The position numbers and the translations under genes are program-made. Shown piece after piece: positions 7,975 to 17,308 of a stretch of DNA of 64,000 nucleotides. The notes beneath the pieces are model-generated. The model saw nothing but the letters and a program-made list of their open reading frames with translations. It did no database searches and was not told the DNA's origin. Source of the stretch: Pelagibacteraceae bacterium AG-390-A02. Its GTDB lineage: Bacteria > Pseudomonadota > Alphaproteobacteria > Pelagibacterales > Pelagibacteraceae. The DNA lies in NCBI GenBank assembly GCA_003278165.1, contig QCGU01000001.1:1-64000 (forward strand). The letters run 5' to 3'. The stretch's first letter is position 1. Each line of letters begins with the position of its first letter.

Positions 7975-9078
7975 ATGGAAATAAAAAAAACATCACTAAA
8001 TAAACTTCATCAAAGTAACAACGCTAAGTTTGTTGAATTTGCTGGTTATGAAATGCCCATTCAGTATAGCAAAGGTATTATTGAAGAACACAAATTTACA
8101 AGATCACACTCTGGAATATTTGATGTATCTCACATGGGACAGTTATTCATCTATGGTGATGAAAGTTTAACAGAAGAATTAGAAAAAATTTTTCCATTAG
8201 ATTTAAAAAATTTAAAACAAAACTGCTCTAAGTATAGTTTTTTAATGAATGAAGATGCTGGAATTTATGATGATTTAATTATTACCAAAATAGAGAAAGG
8301 ATATTTAATTATTCTAAATGCTGCATGTAAAGATAAAGATTTTGAGATTTTATCTAATCTATTAGGCACGAAATTTAAAATGAATTTGGACAACAATAGA
8401 TCTTTGATAGCAATTCAGGGTCCTAAGTCTGTTGAAATTTTAAACTCAATTATAACTGGGGTTGATCAACTTAATTTTATGTCAGGCAATTGGTTTGATT
8501 CTGATAATAAAAAATTATTTGTTACTAGATCAGGTTATACAGGGGAAGATGGATTTGAAATTTCAATATCTAACGATAAAGCTGAAAAATTTGTAGAAAA
8601 TTTAATAGAAAAGGGAGCACAACTTATAGGACTTGGGGCAAGAGATACCTTGAGATTAGAGGCTGGATTGTGCTTATATGGTCACGAATTAGATATAAAT
8701 AAAACACCGGTTGAGGCAAACCTTAAATGGGCAATCTCAAAGTCTAGGTTATCAAATGGTGATTTTATAGGGTCAAAAAAAATTATGAACCAAATGAATG
8801 ATGGAGCAAGTCAAATAAGAGTAGGGATTAAACCCGAAGGCAGGTTGATTGCTAGAGAAAAAACTAAAATATTTGATGATGCAGATAGGCAAATTGGTGA
8901 AATAACTAGTGGAACTTTTGGTCCAAGTGTAAATGGTCCAATAGCAATGGGTTACATTAATAAAGAGTATTCTAAAGTTGATACAAAAATTTTACTGGAA
9001 GTAAGAGGAAAAAAACATCCTGCAATTGTGTGTGGGTTACCATTTTATAAAAAAAGTTATGTGAAAGGAGTAAACTAA
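7975..9078 (+). CDS. gcvT: Glycine cleavage system T protein (aminomethyltransferase)
   Basis: T protein transfers the methylene carbon from lipoyl-bound aminomethyl on GcvH to tetrahydrofolate, releasing ammonia. The 367-residue sequence shows [52 protein letters not shown] and [21 protein letters not shown], all family blocks. The ATG at 7975 lies two bases after the possible switching stem of the riboswitch; a weak GATGAG at 7964-7969 is the only Shine-Dalgarno-like sequence. It overlaps gcvH by one base. Confidence 0.96.
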   Translation: MEIKKTSLNKLHQSNNAKFVEFAGYEMPIQYSKGIIEEHKFTRSHSGIFDVSHMGQLFIYGDESLTEELEKIFPLDLKNLKQNCSKYSFLMNEDAGIYDDLIITKIEKGYLIILNAACKDKDFEILSNLLGTKFKMNLDNNRSLIAIQGPKSVEILNSIITGVDQLNFMSGNWFDSDNKKLFVTRSGYTGEDGFEISISNDKAEKFVENLIEKGAQLIGLGARDTLRLEAGLCLYGHELDINKTPVEANLKWAISKSRLSNGDFIGSKKIMNQMNDGASQIRVGIKPEGRLIAREKTKIFDDADRQIGEITSGTFGPSVNGPIAMGYINKEYSKVDTKILLEVRGKKHPAIVCGLPFYKKSYVKGVN

Positions 9079-9458
9079 TGAGTGAAGTTAAATTTTCAAA
9101 AGAACATGAGTGGATTACAGTGGAAGGAGATGTTGCCACCATTGGAATTACAAAACATGCAACGGAAATGTTAGGAGATATTGTTTTTGCTGAATTACCT
9201 GAGAAGGGTTCAAATGTTGATAAAGATGGTTCAGCGGGTGTAGTTGAGTCAACTAAAGCTGCAAGTGACGTTTATACACCAGTAAGTGGTGAAGTAGTGG
9301 ATACTAACCAAGCTATAGTAGATGATCCTGCAAAGATTAATGAAGACCCTGAGGGATCAGCTTGGTTTTTTAAACTTAAATTGAAAGATAGTTCTGAAAT
9401 GGACAGTTTAATGAATAAAGAAGAATATGATAAATTTGCAAAGGAGAATGCTAGCTAA
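9078..9458 (+). CDS. gcvH: Glycine cleavage system H protein
   Basis: Lipoyl carrier protein of the glycine cleavage complex, 126 residues. The start [14 protein letters not shown] and the lipoylation site VESTKAASD, with the modified Lys at residue 60, are standard, followed by [12 protein letters not shown] and the C-terminal [10 protein letters not shown]. It shuttles the aminomethyl group from GcvP to GcvT. Its start overlaps the gcvT stop and its stop overlaps the gcvP start by one base each, giving tightly coupled translation. Confidence 0.96.
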   Translation: MSEVKFSKEHEWITVEGDVATIGITKHATEMLGDIVFAELPEKGSNVDKDGSAGVVESTKAASDVYTPVSGEVVDTNQAIVDDPAKINEDPEGSAWFFKLKLKDSSEMDSLMNKEEYDKFAKENAS

Positions 9459-12328
9459 TGTTACACAACTCACAAAAAGACTTTTTAAAAAGACACATTG
9501 GACCTTCAGATGAAGATCAAAATAAAATGCTGAAGGAGCTTAATTACAATTCATTAGATGATTTGATCAAAAGCACAGTTCCAGAAAAGATACAATTGAA
9601 AGATGGATTAAATATAGGTGAGTCTAATTCTGAGTATGAAGCATTAAGAAAATTGAAAGCAATATCAAAAAAAAATCAAATTTATTCAAATTTTATCGGT
9701 ATGGGTTACTATGGAACATACACTCCATATGTAATTTTAAGAAATATTTTAGAAAATCCAGGCTGGTACACTTCTTATACTCCTTATCAGCCTGAAGTAG
9801 CACAAGGAAGATTAGAAATGCTTCTAAACTTCCAACAAATGATTGTTGATTTTACCGGCATGGATATCGCAAACGCATCTTTGCTTGATGAAGGAACAGC
9901 TGCTGCAGAAGCTATGGGATTAAGCTATAGACTAAATAAAAAGGATAGTAATTTAGTATTTGTTTCAGAAAATTGTCATCCACAAACAATTGATGTAATT
10001 CAAACAAGAGCAGAGCCAATGGGATTAAAAATCCTTGTTGGTAATGAAGACAAAGTATTAGATCAATTAAAAGAAGATTTGGTTTGTGGAATTCTTCAAT
10101 ATCCTGGAACTTTAGGAGACATCAAAGATCCAAGTGAAGCTATTAGCAAAATCCATAAAAAAAATGGAAAAGCTGTATTAGTTTCTGATTTATTAGCTTT
10201 AGCACTACTTAAAACACCAAGAGAATTAGGTGCCGATATTGCAGTTGGAAGCTCTCAAAGGTTTGGAATTCCAATGGGTTATGGTGGACCTCATGCAGCT
10301 TTCTTTGCAACTAAAGACGAGTTTAAAAGATCTATGCCAGGAAGAATTATTGGTGTGTCTGTTGATAGACATGGAAATAAAGCTTACAGATTATCACTTC
10401 AAACAAGAGAACAGCATATTAGAAGAGATAAAGCTACAAGTAATATTTGTACCGCTCAAGCATTGTTAGCAATTGTTTCAGCAGCATATGCTATTTACCA
10501 TGGGCCAGATGGAATAAAAACTATTGCAGAACGAGTATCACAATTAGCTAAAAATTTTGCAGATAAATTAAAACAATCAGGATATGAAATTTATTCAGAT
10601 CATTTTTTTGATACAGTTACGATTGTAACAAAGGATAAAACTGATCAAATCTATAAAAATGCTTTAGATCAAAAGGTAAACATTAGAAGAGTAAATTCTG
10701 AAATGTTAGCTGTTTCTTTTGACGAAAAGAAAAATGTTTATAGAGTAAATCAATTATTAAAAATTTTTAATGCAGCTGAGTCGATTAAAAAAGAAGATCC
10801 AACAGTAAGTTTGCCAAACTTACCAAAAAATTTATTGAGAACTTCAAAATATTTAGAACATCCTGTTTTTAATTCATATCATTCCGAAACTGAGATGCTT
10901 AGATATTTAAAAAAATTAGAAGATAAAGATATAGCTCTTAATAGAACTATGATTGCACTTGGATCATGTACTATGAAATTAAATGCTACTGCAGAAATGA
11001 TACCTATTTCATGGAGAGAATTAGCTGAACCTCACCCGTTTGTTCCAGTAGAGCAGATGGAAGGTTATAGAGCATTATTCACTGATCTTAAAAATTGGTT
11101 AAGATCTATTACTGGTTTTTCTGGAGTTTCACTTCAACCTAATGCAGGTGCTCAAGGAGAGTATGCAGGATTAATGGTAATTAGAAAATATCATTTAGAT
11201 AGAGGCGAAGAAAACAGAAATATATGTTTAATACCAAGCTCAGCACATGGAACAAATCCTGCTAGTGCTCAAATGGTTGGAATGAAAGTTGTAGTTGTTG
11301 ATTGTGACAAAGAAGGAAATGTTGATTTTGATGATTTAAAGAAAAAAGCAGAACTGCATTCTGAAAACCTTGGAGCATTAATGGTTACATATCCGTCTAC
11401 TCACGGAGTATTTGAAGAAAAAATTACAGATATCTGTGAATTAATTCATAAACACGGTGGTCAAGTTTACATGGATGGTGCAAATTTAAATGCACTTGTT
11501 GGTATAGCAAGACCAGGAAATTTTGGTCCAGATGTTTGTCATATAAACTTACACAAAACATTCTGTATTCCACATGGTGGTGGAGGACCTGGAATGGGAC
11601 CAATTGCATGTAAAAGACATTTGCAAGTTTACCTTCCCAACCATCCAGTTGTTAAAGATTGTGGACCCGCTACAGGAATAGGAGCAGTTTCAGCTGCACC
11701 TTGGGGAAGTTCAAGTATTTTATCAATTTCTTGGATGTATATTAAGATGATGGGTTCTGAAGGTTTAAAACTAGCTACCCAAGTTGCTATATTAAATGCT
11801 AATTATATAGCTCATAGACTTAAAGATCATTTCCCAATTTTGTACAAAGGCTCAAACGGCAATGTTGCTCATGAATGTATTATTGATATTCGATCAATTA
11901 AAAGTGAGACAGGTATCACCGAGGAAGATATTGCAAAAAGATTAATTGATTATGGTTTCCATGCACCAACAATGTCTTGGCCAGTTGCAGGAACTATGAT
12001 GATAGAGCCAACGGAGAGTGAGAGCCTATCTGAGCTTGATAGATTTTGTGATACTTTAATAAATATTAAATCAGAAATAGATAAAATTAAGTCTGGTGAG
12101 TTTGATAAAGTAGACAATCCTATTAAGAACGCACCTCATACTGACATAGAACTTGCATCAGATGAGTGGGATCATAAATATTCAAGAGAGCAAGCTGCTT
12201 ATCCTGCTAAGTTCTTAAAAACAAATAAATTTTGGCCACCAGTTGCAAGAGTGGACAATGTTTATGGAGATAAGAATATATTTTGCACTTGTCCAAGTAT
12301 GGATGAGTTTAAAGAAGACGCGGCATAA
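9458..12328 (+). CDS. gcvP: Glycine dehydrogenase (decarboxylating), P protein
   Basis: PLP-dependent P protein that decarboxylates glycine and passes the aminomethyl group to GcvH. At 956 residues it is the full-length single-chain form. N-terminal RHIGPSDEDQNKML and YTPYQPEVAQGRLE mark the first half. The second half has GSCTMKLNATAEM, the PLP lysine in NLHKTFCIPHGGGGPG (Lys 700) and the C-terminal SWPVAGTMMIEPTESES. The L protein (dihydrolipoamide dehydrogenase) is not in the window and is presumably shared with other complexes. Confidence 0.96.
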   Translation: MLHNSQKDFLKRHIGPSDEDQNKMLKELNYNSLDDLIKSTVPEKIQLKDGLNIGESNSEYEALRKLKAISKKNQIYSNFIGMGYYGTYTPYVILRNILENPGWYTSYTPYQPEVAQGRLEMLLNFQQMIVDFTGMDIANASLLDEGTAAAEAMGLSYRLNKKDSNLVFVSENCHPQTIDVIQTRAEPMGLKILVGNEDKVLDQLKEDLVCGILQYPGTLGDIKDPSEAISKIHKKNGKAVLVSDLLALALLKTPRELGADIAVGSSQRFGIPMGYGGPHAAFFATKDEFKRSMPGRIIGVSVDRHGNKAYRLSLQTREQHIRRDKATSNICTAQALLAIVSAAYAIYHGPDGIKTIAERVSQLAKNFADKLKQSGYEIYSDHFFDTVTIVTKDKTDQIYKNALDQKVNIRRVNSEMLAVSFDEKKNVYRVNQLLKIFNAAESIKKEDPTVSLPNLPKNLLRTSKYLEHPVFNSYHSETEMLRYLKKLEDKDIALNRTMIALGSCTMKLNATAEMIPISWRELAEPHPFVPVEQMEGYRALFTDLKNWLRSITGFSGVSLQPNAGAQGEYAGLMVIRKYHLDRGEENRNICLIPSSAHGTNPASAQMVGMKVVVVDCDKEGNVDFDDLKKKAELHSENLGALMVTYPSTHGVFEEKITDICELIHKHGGQVYMDGANLNALVGIARPGNFGPDVCHINLHKTFCIPHGGGGPGMGPIACKRHLQVYLPNHPVVKDCGPATGIGAVSAAPWGSSSILSISWMYIKMMGSEGLKLATQVAILNANYIAHRLKDHFPILYKGSNGNVAHECIIDIRSIKSETGITEEDIAKRLIDYGFHAPTMSWPVAGTMMIEPTESESLSELDRFCDTLINIKSEIDKIKSGEFDKVDNPIKNAPHTDIELASDEWDHKYSREQAAYPAKFLKTNKFWPPVARVDNVYGDKNIFCTCPSMDEFKEDAA

Positions 12329-12334
12329 TTATTA

Positions 12335-13573
12335 ATGAAAATTGCCGTAGTTGGTTCTGGTATATCAGGCTTAAGTGCTGCTTATTATTTATCAAAAAAA
12401 CATCATGTAGATCTTTTTGAGAAAGAAGATCATTTTGGCGGTCACTCTCATACAATAGATTTAATTTTTGATGAAAAGAAGGTATCTATAGATATTGGTT
12501 TTATTGTATTTAATTTTCAAACTTATCCAAATTTAATTAATTTTTTCAAAGAAAATGATGTTCAGATTGAAAAAAGTGACATGTCCTTTTCTGTATCAGT
12601 AGAGAATACAAACTTTGAATATTGCGGAAAAGGTTTGAATGGAATTTTTTCTAACAGATCTAATTTGTTTAACCTTAATTTTTTAAAAATGTTTTTTGAT
12701 ATCATCAAATTTTATAAAAATAGTGATCAAATAAATGTGAAAGATCAAAAATTAACTTTAGGTGAATATTTAGAAAATAATAAACTATCAAAAACGTTTA
12801 TTGATTACCATATTATTCCGATGGTATCTGCAATCTGGTCTATGCCACCTTATGAAGCAAGCAAGATGCCAATAACATTCTTTTTAAAATTTTTTCAAAA
12901 CCATGGGCTCTTTAAATTAAAAAATAGACCTCAGTGGTATACCGTAACCAACAGAAGCAGGACTTATGTTAACAAAGTAATTTCAAAGATAAGTGGTGAA
13001 TACTTCAAAAATTACAAAATTAAAAAAATTATAAGAAAATCAAAAGGATTAGATTTATATTATGGTGGTGAAAGTGAATTTTTTGATTACGATAAAGTTG
13101 TAATTGCAGCTCACGCTGATGAAGCTTTAAAGTTGATTGATAATCCTACTCATGAAGAGACAAAAATTTTATCCAATTTTAGCTATAAGGAAAATATTGC
13201 ATATATTCATACTGACAAAAGAGTGATGCCAAAAAATAAAAAAGTGTGGTCTTCATGGAATTCATCTATAAATGACAAAGATTTAGAAAAAAACTCTATT
13301 ACTTATTGGTTAAATCTTTTGCAAAATCTTAAATGTGATCAGGATATTTTTTTAACTCTTAACCCTTATATTAAGATTGACGAAGATAAAATACTTAAAA
13401 TAGTTAAATTTACTCATCCTTATTATGATCAAAAAGCATTAGATGCTCAATCAGAACTATCTAGTTTGCAAAATAAAAAAGATTTACTTTTTTGCGGGAG
13501 TTATTTTGGTTACGGTTTTCATGAAGATGGAATAAAATCATCTATTGAAATGCTAAAATACCTAAATGACTAA
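12335..13573 (+). CDS. FAD-dependent amine-oxidase-like oxidoreductase (NAD(P)/FAD-binding)
   Basis: A 412-residue flavoprotein with an N-terminal Rossmann motif VVGSGISGLSAAYYLSKK, an acidic ribose-binding residue after the second strand (LFEKEDHFGGHSHT) and a C-terminal FAD motif (LLFCGSYFGYGFHEDGIKSS). This type of flavin amine oxidase is commonly encoded with DUF1365 and a cyclopropane-synthase-like methyltransferase, as here, where the next gene overlaps by eight bases. It may desaturate or oxidise a membrane lipid acyl chain; that is inference from context. It starts six bases after gcvP and could be read through from the riboswitch operon. Confidence 0.8.
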   Translation: MKIAVVGSGISGLSAAYYLSKKHHVDLFEKEDHFGGHSHTIDLIFDEKKVSIDIGFIVFNFQTYPNLINFFKENDVQIEKSDMSFSVSVENTNFEYCGKGLNGIFSNRSNLFNLNFLKMFFDIIKFYKNSDQINVKDQKLTLGEYLENNKLSKTFIDYHIIPMVSAIWSMPPYEASKMPITFFLKFFQNHGLFKLKNRPQWYTVTNRSRTYVNKVISKISGEYFKNYKIKKIIRKSKGLDLYYGGESEFFDYDKVVIAAHADEALKLIDNPTHEETKILSNFSYKENIAYIHTDKRVMPKNKKVWSSWNSSINDKDLEKNSITYWLNLLQNLKCDQDIFLTLNPYIKIDEDKILKIVKFTHPYYDQKALDAQSELSSLQNKKDLLFCGSYFGYGFHEDGIKSSIEMLKYLND

Positions 13574-14330
13574 CTCATGTATATATAACGGTAAAGTAAT
13601 CCATAAACGTTTCAAACCTAAAGAACACTATTTTAAGTATAGCGTTTTTTCACTTTTAATTGATTTATCTGAATTAAAAAAAATAGATCAAGAAATCAGT
13701 TTCTTTTCATTTAATAAATTCAATTTAATTAGTTTTCATGAAAAGGATCATGGTGAACGCGATGGATCTTCTCTTGAACAATGGGTTAAAAAAAATTTAG
13801 AACAAAATAAAATAGAAACTGTAGATATTAAAATTAAGCTGCTTTGTTATCCAAGAATTTTAGGTTATGTATTTAATCCTCTAAGTATCTTTTTCGTTTA
13901 CAATCAAAACGATAAATTAATATCTATTTTATATGAGGTGAAAAATACATTCGGCGAGCAACATACTTATGTATTTAAGGTAGATAATGAAAATAAATTA
14001 ATTCAAAATAATTGTTCTAAAAAATTTCACGTTTCACCTTTTATAGAAATGAATTGTAAGTACTTTTTTAGAATTCTAAATCCTAATGAAAAACTTTCTG
14101 TAATTATAGATCAATATGATCAAGAGGGAAAAATTCTATTTGCATCTCAGGATGGTAAAAAAGCAGAGTTAAATAGTAGTCAATTATTTAAGTCTTATTT
14201 AAAACATCCTCTAATGACTGTTAAAATAATATCAGCGATCCATTTTGAAGCATTTAAATTATGGATGAAAGGAATTAAAATTATTAAAAAAAAATTAAAA
14301 ATGAGAAACAACATAACAGTAGAAAATTAA
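13566..14330 (+). CDS. DUF1365 family protein
   Basis: A 254-residue protein recognised as DUF1365 from the N-terminal YNGKVIHKRFKPKEHYFKY and the block LLCYPRILGYVFNPLSIFFVYN, plus GEQHTYVF and KFHVSPFIEMNCKY. The biochemical role is not established. It is sandwiched by overlaps between a FAD oxidoreductase (8 bases) and a cyclopropane-synthase-like enzyme (1 base), a gene trio widely seen in proteobacteria and tied there to light or singlet-oxygen responses and membrane lipid modification. Confidence 0.85.
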   Translation: MTNSCIYNGKVIHKRFKPKEHYFKYSVFSLLIDLSELKKIDQEISFFSFNKFNLISFHEKDHGERDGSSLEQWVKKNLEQNKIETVDIKIKLLCYPRILGYVFNPLSIFFVYNQNDKLISILYEVKNTFGEQHTYVFKVDNENKLIQNNCSKKFHVSPFIEMNCKYFFRILNPNEKLSVIIDQYDQEGKILFASQDGKKAELNSSQLFKSYLKHPLMTVKIISAIHFEAFKLWMKGIKIIKKKLKMRNNITVEN

Positions 14331-15508
14331 TGTTATTAAACAGAGCTGCAGATAAATTAGTATTTAAATTTTTAGGTAAAATTAAAAATGGATACCTTGA
14401 AATAACTACCTATGAGGGTGAGGTTTTAAAATTTGGTAATCCAGATCAATCTTTAAAAGCAAATATTAAAATAAAAAATCCTAATCTTAATTATAATTTA
14501 ATAAGAGGCGGAAGTATTGGTTTTGCTGAAAGTTATATGAGAGGAGAATTTGAAACAGATAAACTCTCAGATTTAATTGAATTAACAGCTAGAAATATTA
14601 AATTAATATATAAATTCTCTGGTCTGCTCGATTTGCCTGTAATTAATTTTATAAAAAATAAAATAATCAAAAATACAAAAAGTCGAAGTAAGGAAAATAT
14701 TGCAAAACACTATGATCTTGGAAATGATTTCTTTTCATTATGGCTAGATGACACCTTAACTTACTCAAGTGCAATATTTGATGATAGTTCAAAAAATTTA
14801 AGTGTTGCTCAAAATAATAAATACCAAAAATTAATTGATCTAATCAAACCTAGTTCTGGAGATAAAGTTTTAGAGATTGGATGCGGATGGGGCGGCTTTG
14901 CTGAATATTTAGGTAAGAAATATGACGTCAAATTAGATTGTATTACTATTTCAAAAAAACAATTCGAATACGCAAAAGAGAGAATTCATAAATGTGGTCT
15001 AAATGAAAAAGTAAATATTGAGATCAAAGATTATCGAGATCTTAAAGGAAAATATAATTCGATCGCTTCAATTGAAATGATTGAGGCAGTTGGGCAAAAT
15101 TATTTAGAGAGTTATTTTAAAACTATTAAGGATAATTTATCGAATGGGGGAAAGGCTGCAATTCAAGCAATAACAATTGATGATAGTTTGTTTGATAGAT
15201 ACAAAAATAGACAGGATTTTATCCAAAAATACATTTTTCCAGGAGGATTTCTTCCGAATAAAAATAGTATTAATAGATATGTTTCAGATAATGGATTAAC
15301 TATTAATTCATACATTTCATATGCAGATCACTATGCTGAAACTTTAGCTATCTGGAGAGAAGAATTTTTAAGAAAGTGGGATCAAATTAAAAATCAAGGT
15401 TTTGATCTGACTTTTAAAAGAATGTGGGAATTTTACTTATCTTATTGTGAAGCAGGATTTAAATCTAAAAATATTGATTTGATTCAATTTTCAATGCAGA
15501 ATAAATAA
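14330..15508 (+). CDS. Cyclopropane-fatty-acyl-phospholipid synthase-like methyltransferase
   Basis: SAM-dependent methyltransferase acting on unsaturated acyl chains of phospholipids, 392 residues. Typical blocks are SKENIAKHYDLGNDFFSLWLDD, TYSSAIF, the SAM-binding VLEIGCGWGGFAEYLG, and IASIEMIEAVG followed by QAITIDD and YIFPGG. An extra N-terminal region of about 115 residues is normal for Cfa proteins. Given the neighbours it could make a methylated or methylene fatty acid, as in furan fatty acid pathways, rather than a cyclopropane ring; the sequence alone does not decide. Confidence 0.9.
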   Translation: MLLNRAADKLVFKFLGKIKNGYLEITTYEGEVLKFGNPDQSLKANIKIKNPNLNYNLIRGGSIGFAESYMRGEFETDKLSDLIELTARNIKLIYKFSGLLDLPVINFIKNKIIKNTKSRSKENIAKHYDLGNDFFSLWLDDTLTYSSAIFDDSSKNLSVAQNNKYQKLIDLIKPSSGDKVLEIGCGWGGFAEYLGKKYDVKLDCITISKKQFEYAKERIHKCGLNEKVNIEIKDYRDLKGKYNSIASIEMIEAVGQNYLESYFKTIKDNLSNGGKAAIQAITIDDSLFDRYKNRQDFIQKYIFPGGFLPNKNSINRYVSDNGLTINSYISYADHYAETLAIWREEFLRKWDQIKNQGFDLTFKRMWEFYLSYCEAGFKSKNIDLIQFSMQNK

Positions 15509-15518
15509 CAGCAATAAT

Positions 15519-16058
15519 ATGAAAATAATTAAATCAATTTCGTTGATAATTTTGGTATTCTTAATTACAAGTTGCTCAAATAATAGTGCAATGAAACCAG
15601 AAGATTTTAAAAATAAAGAACCTAGATTAATTATTGAAGAATATCTAACAGGAAATGTTAAAGCCTGGGGTGTTTTACAAAATAGATCGGGAAAAGTTAC
15701 AAGACAATTCTCAGCTGATTTAGACGGAACATGGGATGGTAAACAGTTAATTTTAAAAGAAAAATTTAATTGGGATGATGGTGAAGTTCAAGATAGAGAG
15801 TGGACAATTACTAAAATTGATGAACATAATTACGAAGGTACAGCTGGGGACGTTGTTGGAAAAGCAATAGGTTATTCATACGGACCTGCTTTTAAATTTG
15901 AATACGTTTTGTTAGTTCCAGTTAAAGGAAAAGAATTAAAAATTACTTTTGATGATTGGATATTTAAACAAGATGAAAGAGTTGCAATCAATAGAGCTAC
16001 AATGACAAAGTTTGGATTTAAAGTTGCAGAACTTACTGTTGTATTTGTGAAAGATTAA
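15519..16058 (+). CDS. DUF3833 family lipoprotein
   Basis: A 179-residue protein with a lipoprotein signal: hydrophobic ISLIILVFLITSC, where the lipobox Cys is residue 19. The mature part (EDFKNKEPRLIIEEYLTGNVKAWG, FSADLDGTWDGKQL, EREW-like QDREWTIT, YGPAFKFEYVLLVPV) matches DUF3833, a lipocalin-like family that recurs in DUF1365/Cfa clusters. It probably sits in the envelope and may bind or carry a modified lipid. Function is unknown. Confidence 0.8.
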   Translation: MKIIKSISLIILVFLITSCSNNSAMKPEDFKNKEPRLIIEEYLTGNVKAWGVLQNRSGKVTRQFSADLDGTWDGKQLILKEKFNWDDGEVQDREWTITKIDEHNYEGTAGDVVGKAIGYSYGPAFKFEYVLLVPVKGKELKITFDDWIFKQDERVAINRATMTKFGFKVAELTVVFVKD

Positions 16059-16817
16059 TTATTTCTTTTGAAACTTAGTCATCCTCCCTACTAATTTAAA
16101 ATAAAGTTTACTTGGAAAAAAACTAAATAACTTTAAAGTTAAAGTAAGTGCTTTTGGAAAATGAATCTCAAAAACATTTTTATTAATTAAGCCATCATAA
16201 ATTTGATCAGCTGCAAATTCAGGTGTCTTTAAAAATGGCATTTTAAAATCGTTTTTATCTGTCATTGGTGTTTTAATAAAACCAGGGGAAACCAAACAAA
16301 CTCGAACGTTATATCTTTGAAAATCAAAATATAAACTTTCTGCTAAATTATTTAGTGCAGATTTCGATGGTCCATAACCAGTTGAATTAGGTAATCCTCT
16401 ATAACCAGCAATAGATGAAACTATAGTAATTATACCATTTTTTCTTTCCCTGTAATATTGCTCTACTGCTTTAATGGAGTTTACTGTTCCAAAAAAATTT
16501 ACTTTGAAAACATCTTTCATTTGTTCAACATCGATTTCTTTTTCTTTTTTTGGATTCCATGTACCAGTTGAAAAAAAACAAATATCAATATTTTCAAACT
16601 TAGTTTTAATCTGATTAAAAATTTCTATACACTTTGTTTTATCAGTAACATCTAAAGGAAATGATGAAATATTTTCATAATTTTTTGAAAGTTCATCTAA
16701 GAGTTCAGCTCTTCTTGCGGATACAGCAACATTCCATCCTTTGTTTGCAAATTTAATTGCTAAGGCTTTGCCAATGCCTGTACTACCGCCAGTTATCCAA
16801 ATAGTTTTTTTACTCAT
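16059..16817 (-). CDS. Short-chain dehydrogenase/reductase (SDR)
   Basis: A 252-residue classical SDR. The cofactor motif is GGSTGIGKALA near residue 10 and the catalytic pair is Tyr/Lys in GYGPSKSALN, with the Ser in IVSSIAGYRG. The basic residues in SARRAEL after the second strand suggest NADP(H). It is encoded leftward, converging without a gap on the DUF3833 gene and diverging from tspO with about 21 bases between start codons. SDRs accompany this lipid cluster in other proteobacteria; the substrate is unknown. Confidence 0.85.
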   Translation of the reverse strand: MSKKTIWITGGSTGIGKALAIKFANKGWNVAVSARRAELLDELSKNYENISSFPLDVTDKTKCIEIFNQIKTKFENIDICFFSTGTWNPKKEKEIDVEQMKDVFKVNFFGTVNSIKAVEQYYRERKNGIITIVSSIAGYRGLPNSTGYGPSKSALNNLAESLYFDFQRYNVRVCLVSPGFIKTPMTDKNDFKMPFLKTPEFAADQIYDGLINKNVFEIHFPKALTLTLKLFSFFPSKLYFKLVGRMTKFQKK

Positions 16818-16838
16818 TTTTTGTTATGTATAAACATT

Positions 16839-17306
16839 ATGTTAAAAAATAAAATTGTAACATTTATATTATTTCTTATCATTACATTTTCAGCTTCATT
16901 AATTGGGGGTTTAGCTACATTAACTTTCAAGGAGCCTTGGTATTCTTTATTAAATAAACCTGTTTTTAATCCACCAGATTGGGTATTTGGTCCAGTATGG
17001 ACAATTTTATATTTATTGATGACAATTTCTATTTGGATGTATTGGCATTCTAAAAATAAAGAGATGAACACAGTTTATATTTATTTTATTCATTTAGTTT
17101 TCAATGCAACTTGGAGTATAGTTTTCTTTGCATTTCACAACATGATTTTAGCATTGTTGGTATTGATTGTGTTAATTGCATTAATTATCAATCTAATCAT
17201 AAGATATAGACGCGTCATAATGATGAGCTCGTATTTAATGATTCCATATTTACTTTGGTGTTGCTTTGCTCTAATTTTGAATTCAAGTTTGATAATCTTA
17301 AATTAA
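16839..17306 (+). CDS. tspO: TspO/MBR family tryptophan-rich protein
   Basis: Five-helix outer- or inner-membrane protein of the TspO / peripheral benzodiazepine receptor family, about 155 residues. Hallmarks are KEPWYSLLNKPVFNPPDWVFGPVWTILY split across helices 1-2, many Trp residues, and FNATWSIVFFAFHN. Family members bind porphyrins and respond to light or oxidative stress. I chose the ATG at 16839; a TTG at 16821 would add six residues and crowd the divergent SDR start. Two bases separate it from the next gene. Confidence 0.88.
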   Translation: MLKNKIVTFILFLIITFSASLIGGLATLTFKEPWYSLLNKPVFNPPDWVFGPVWTILYLLMTISIWMYWHSKNKEMNTVYIYFIHLVFNATWSIVFFAFHNMILALLVLIVLIALIINLIIRYRRVIMMSSYLMIPYLLWCCFALILNSSLIILN

Positions 17307-17308
17307 TT

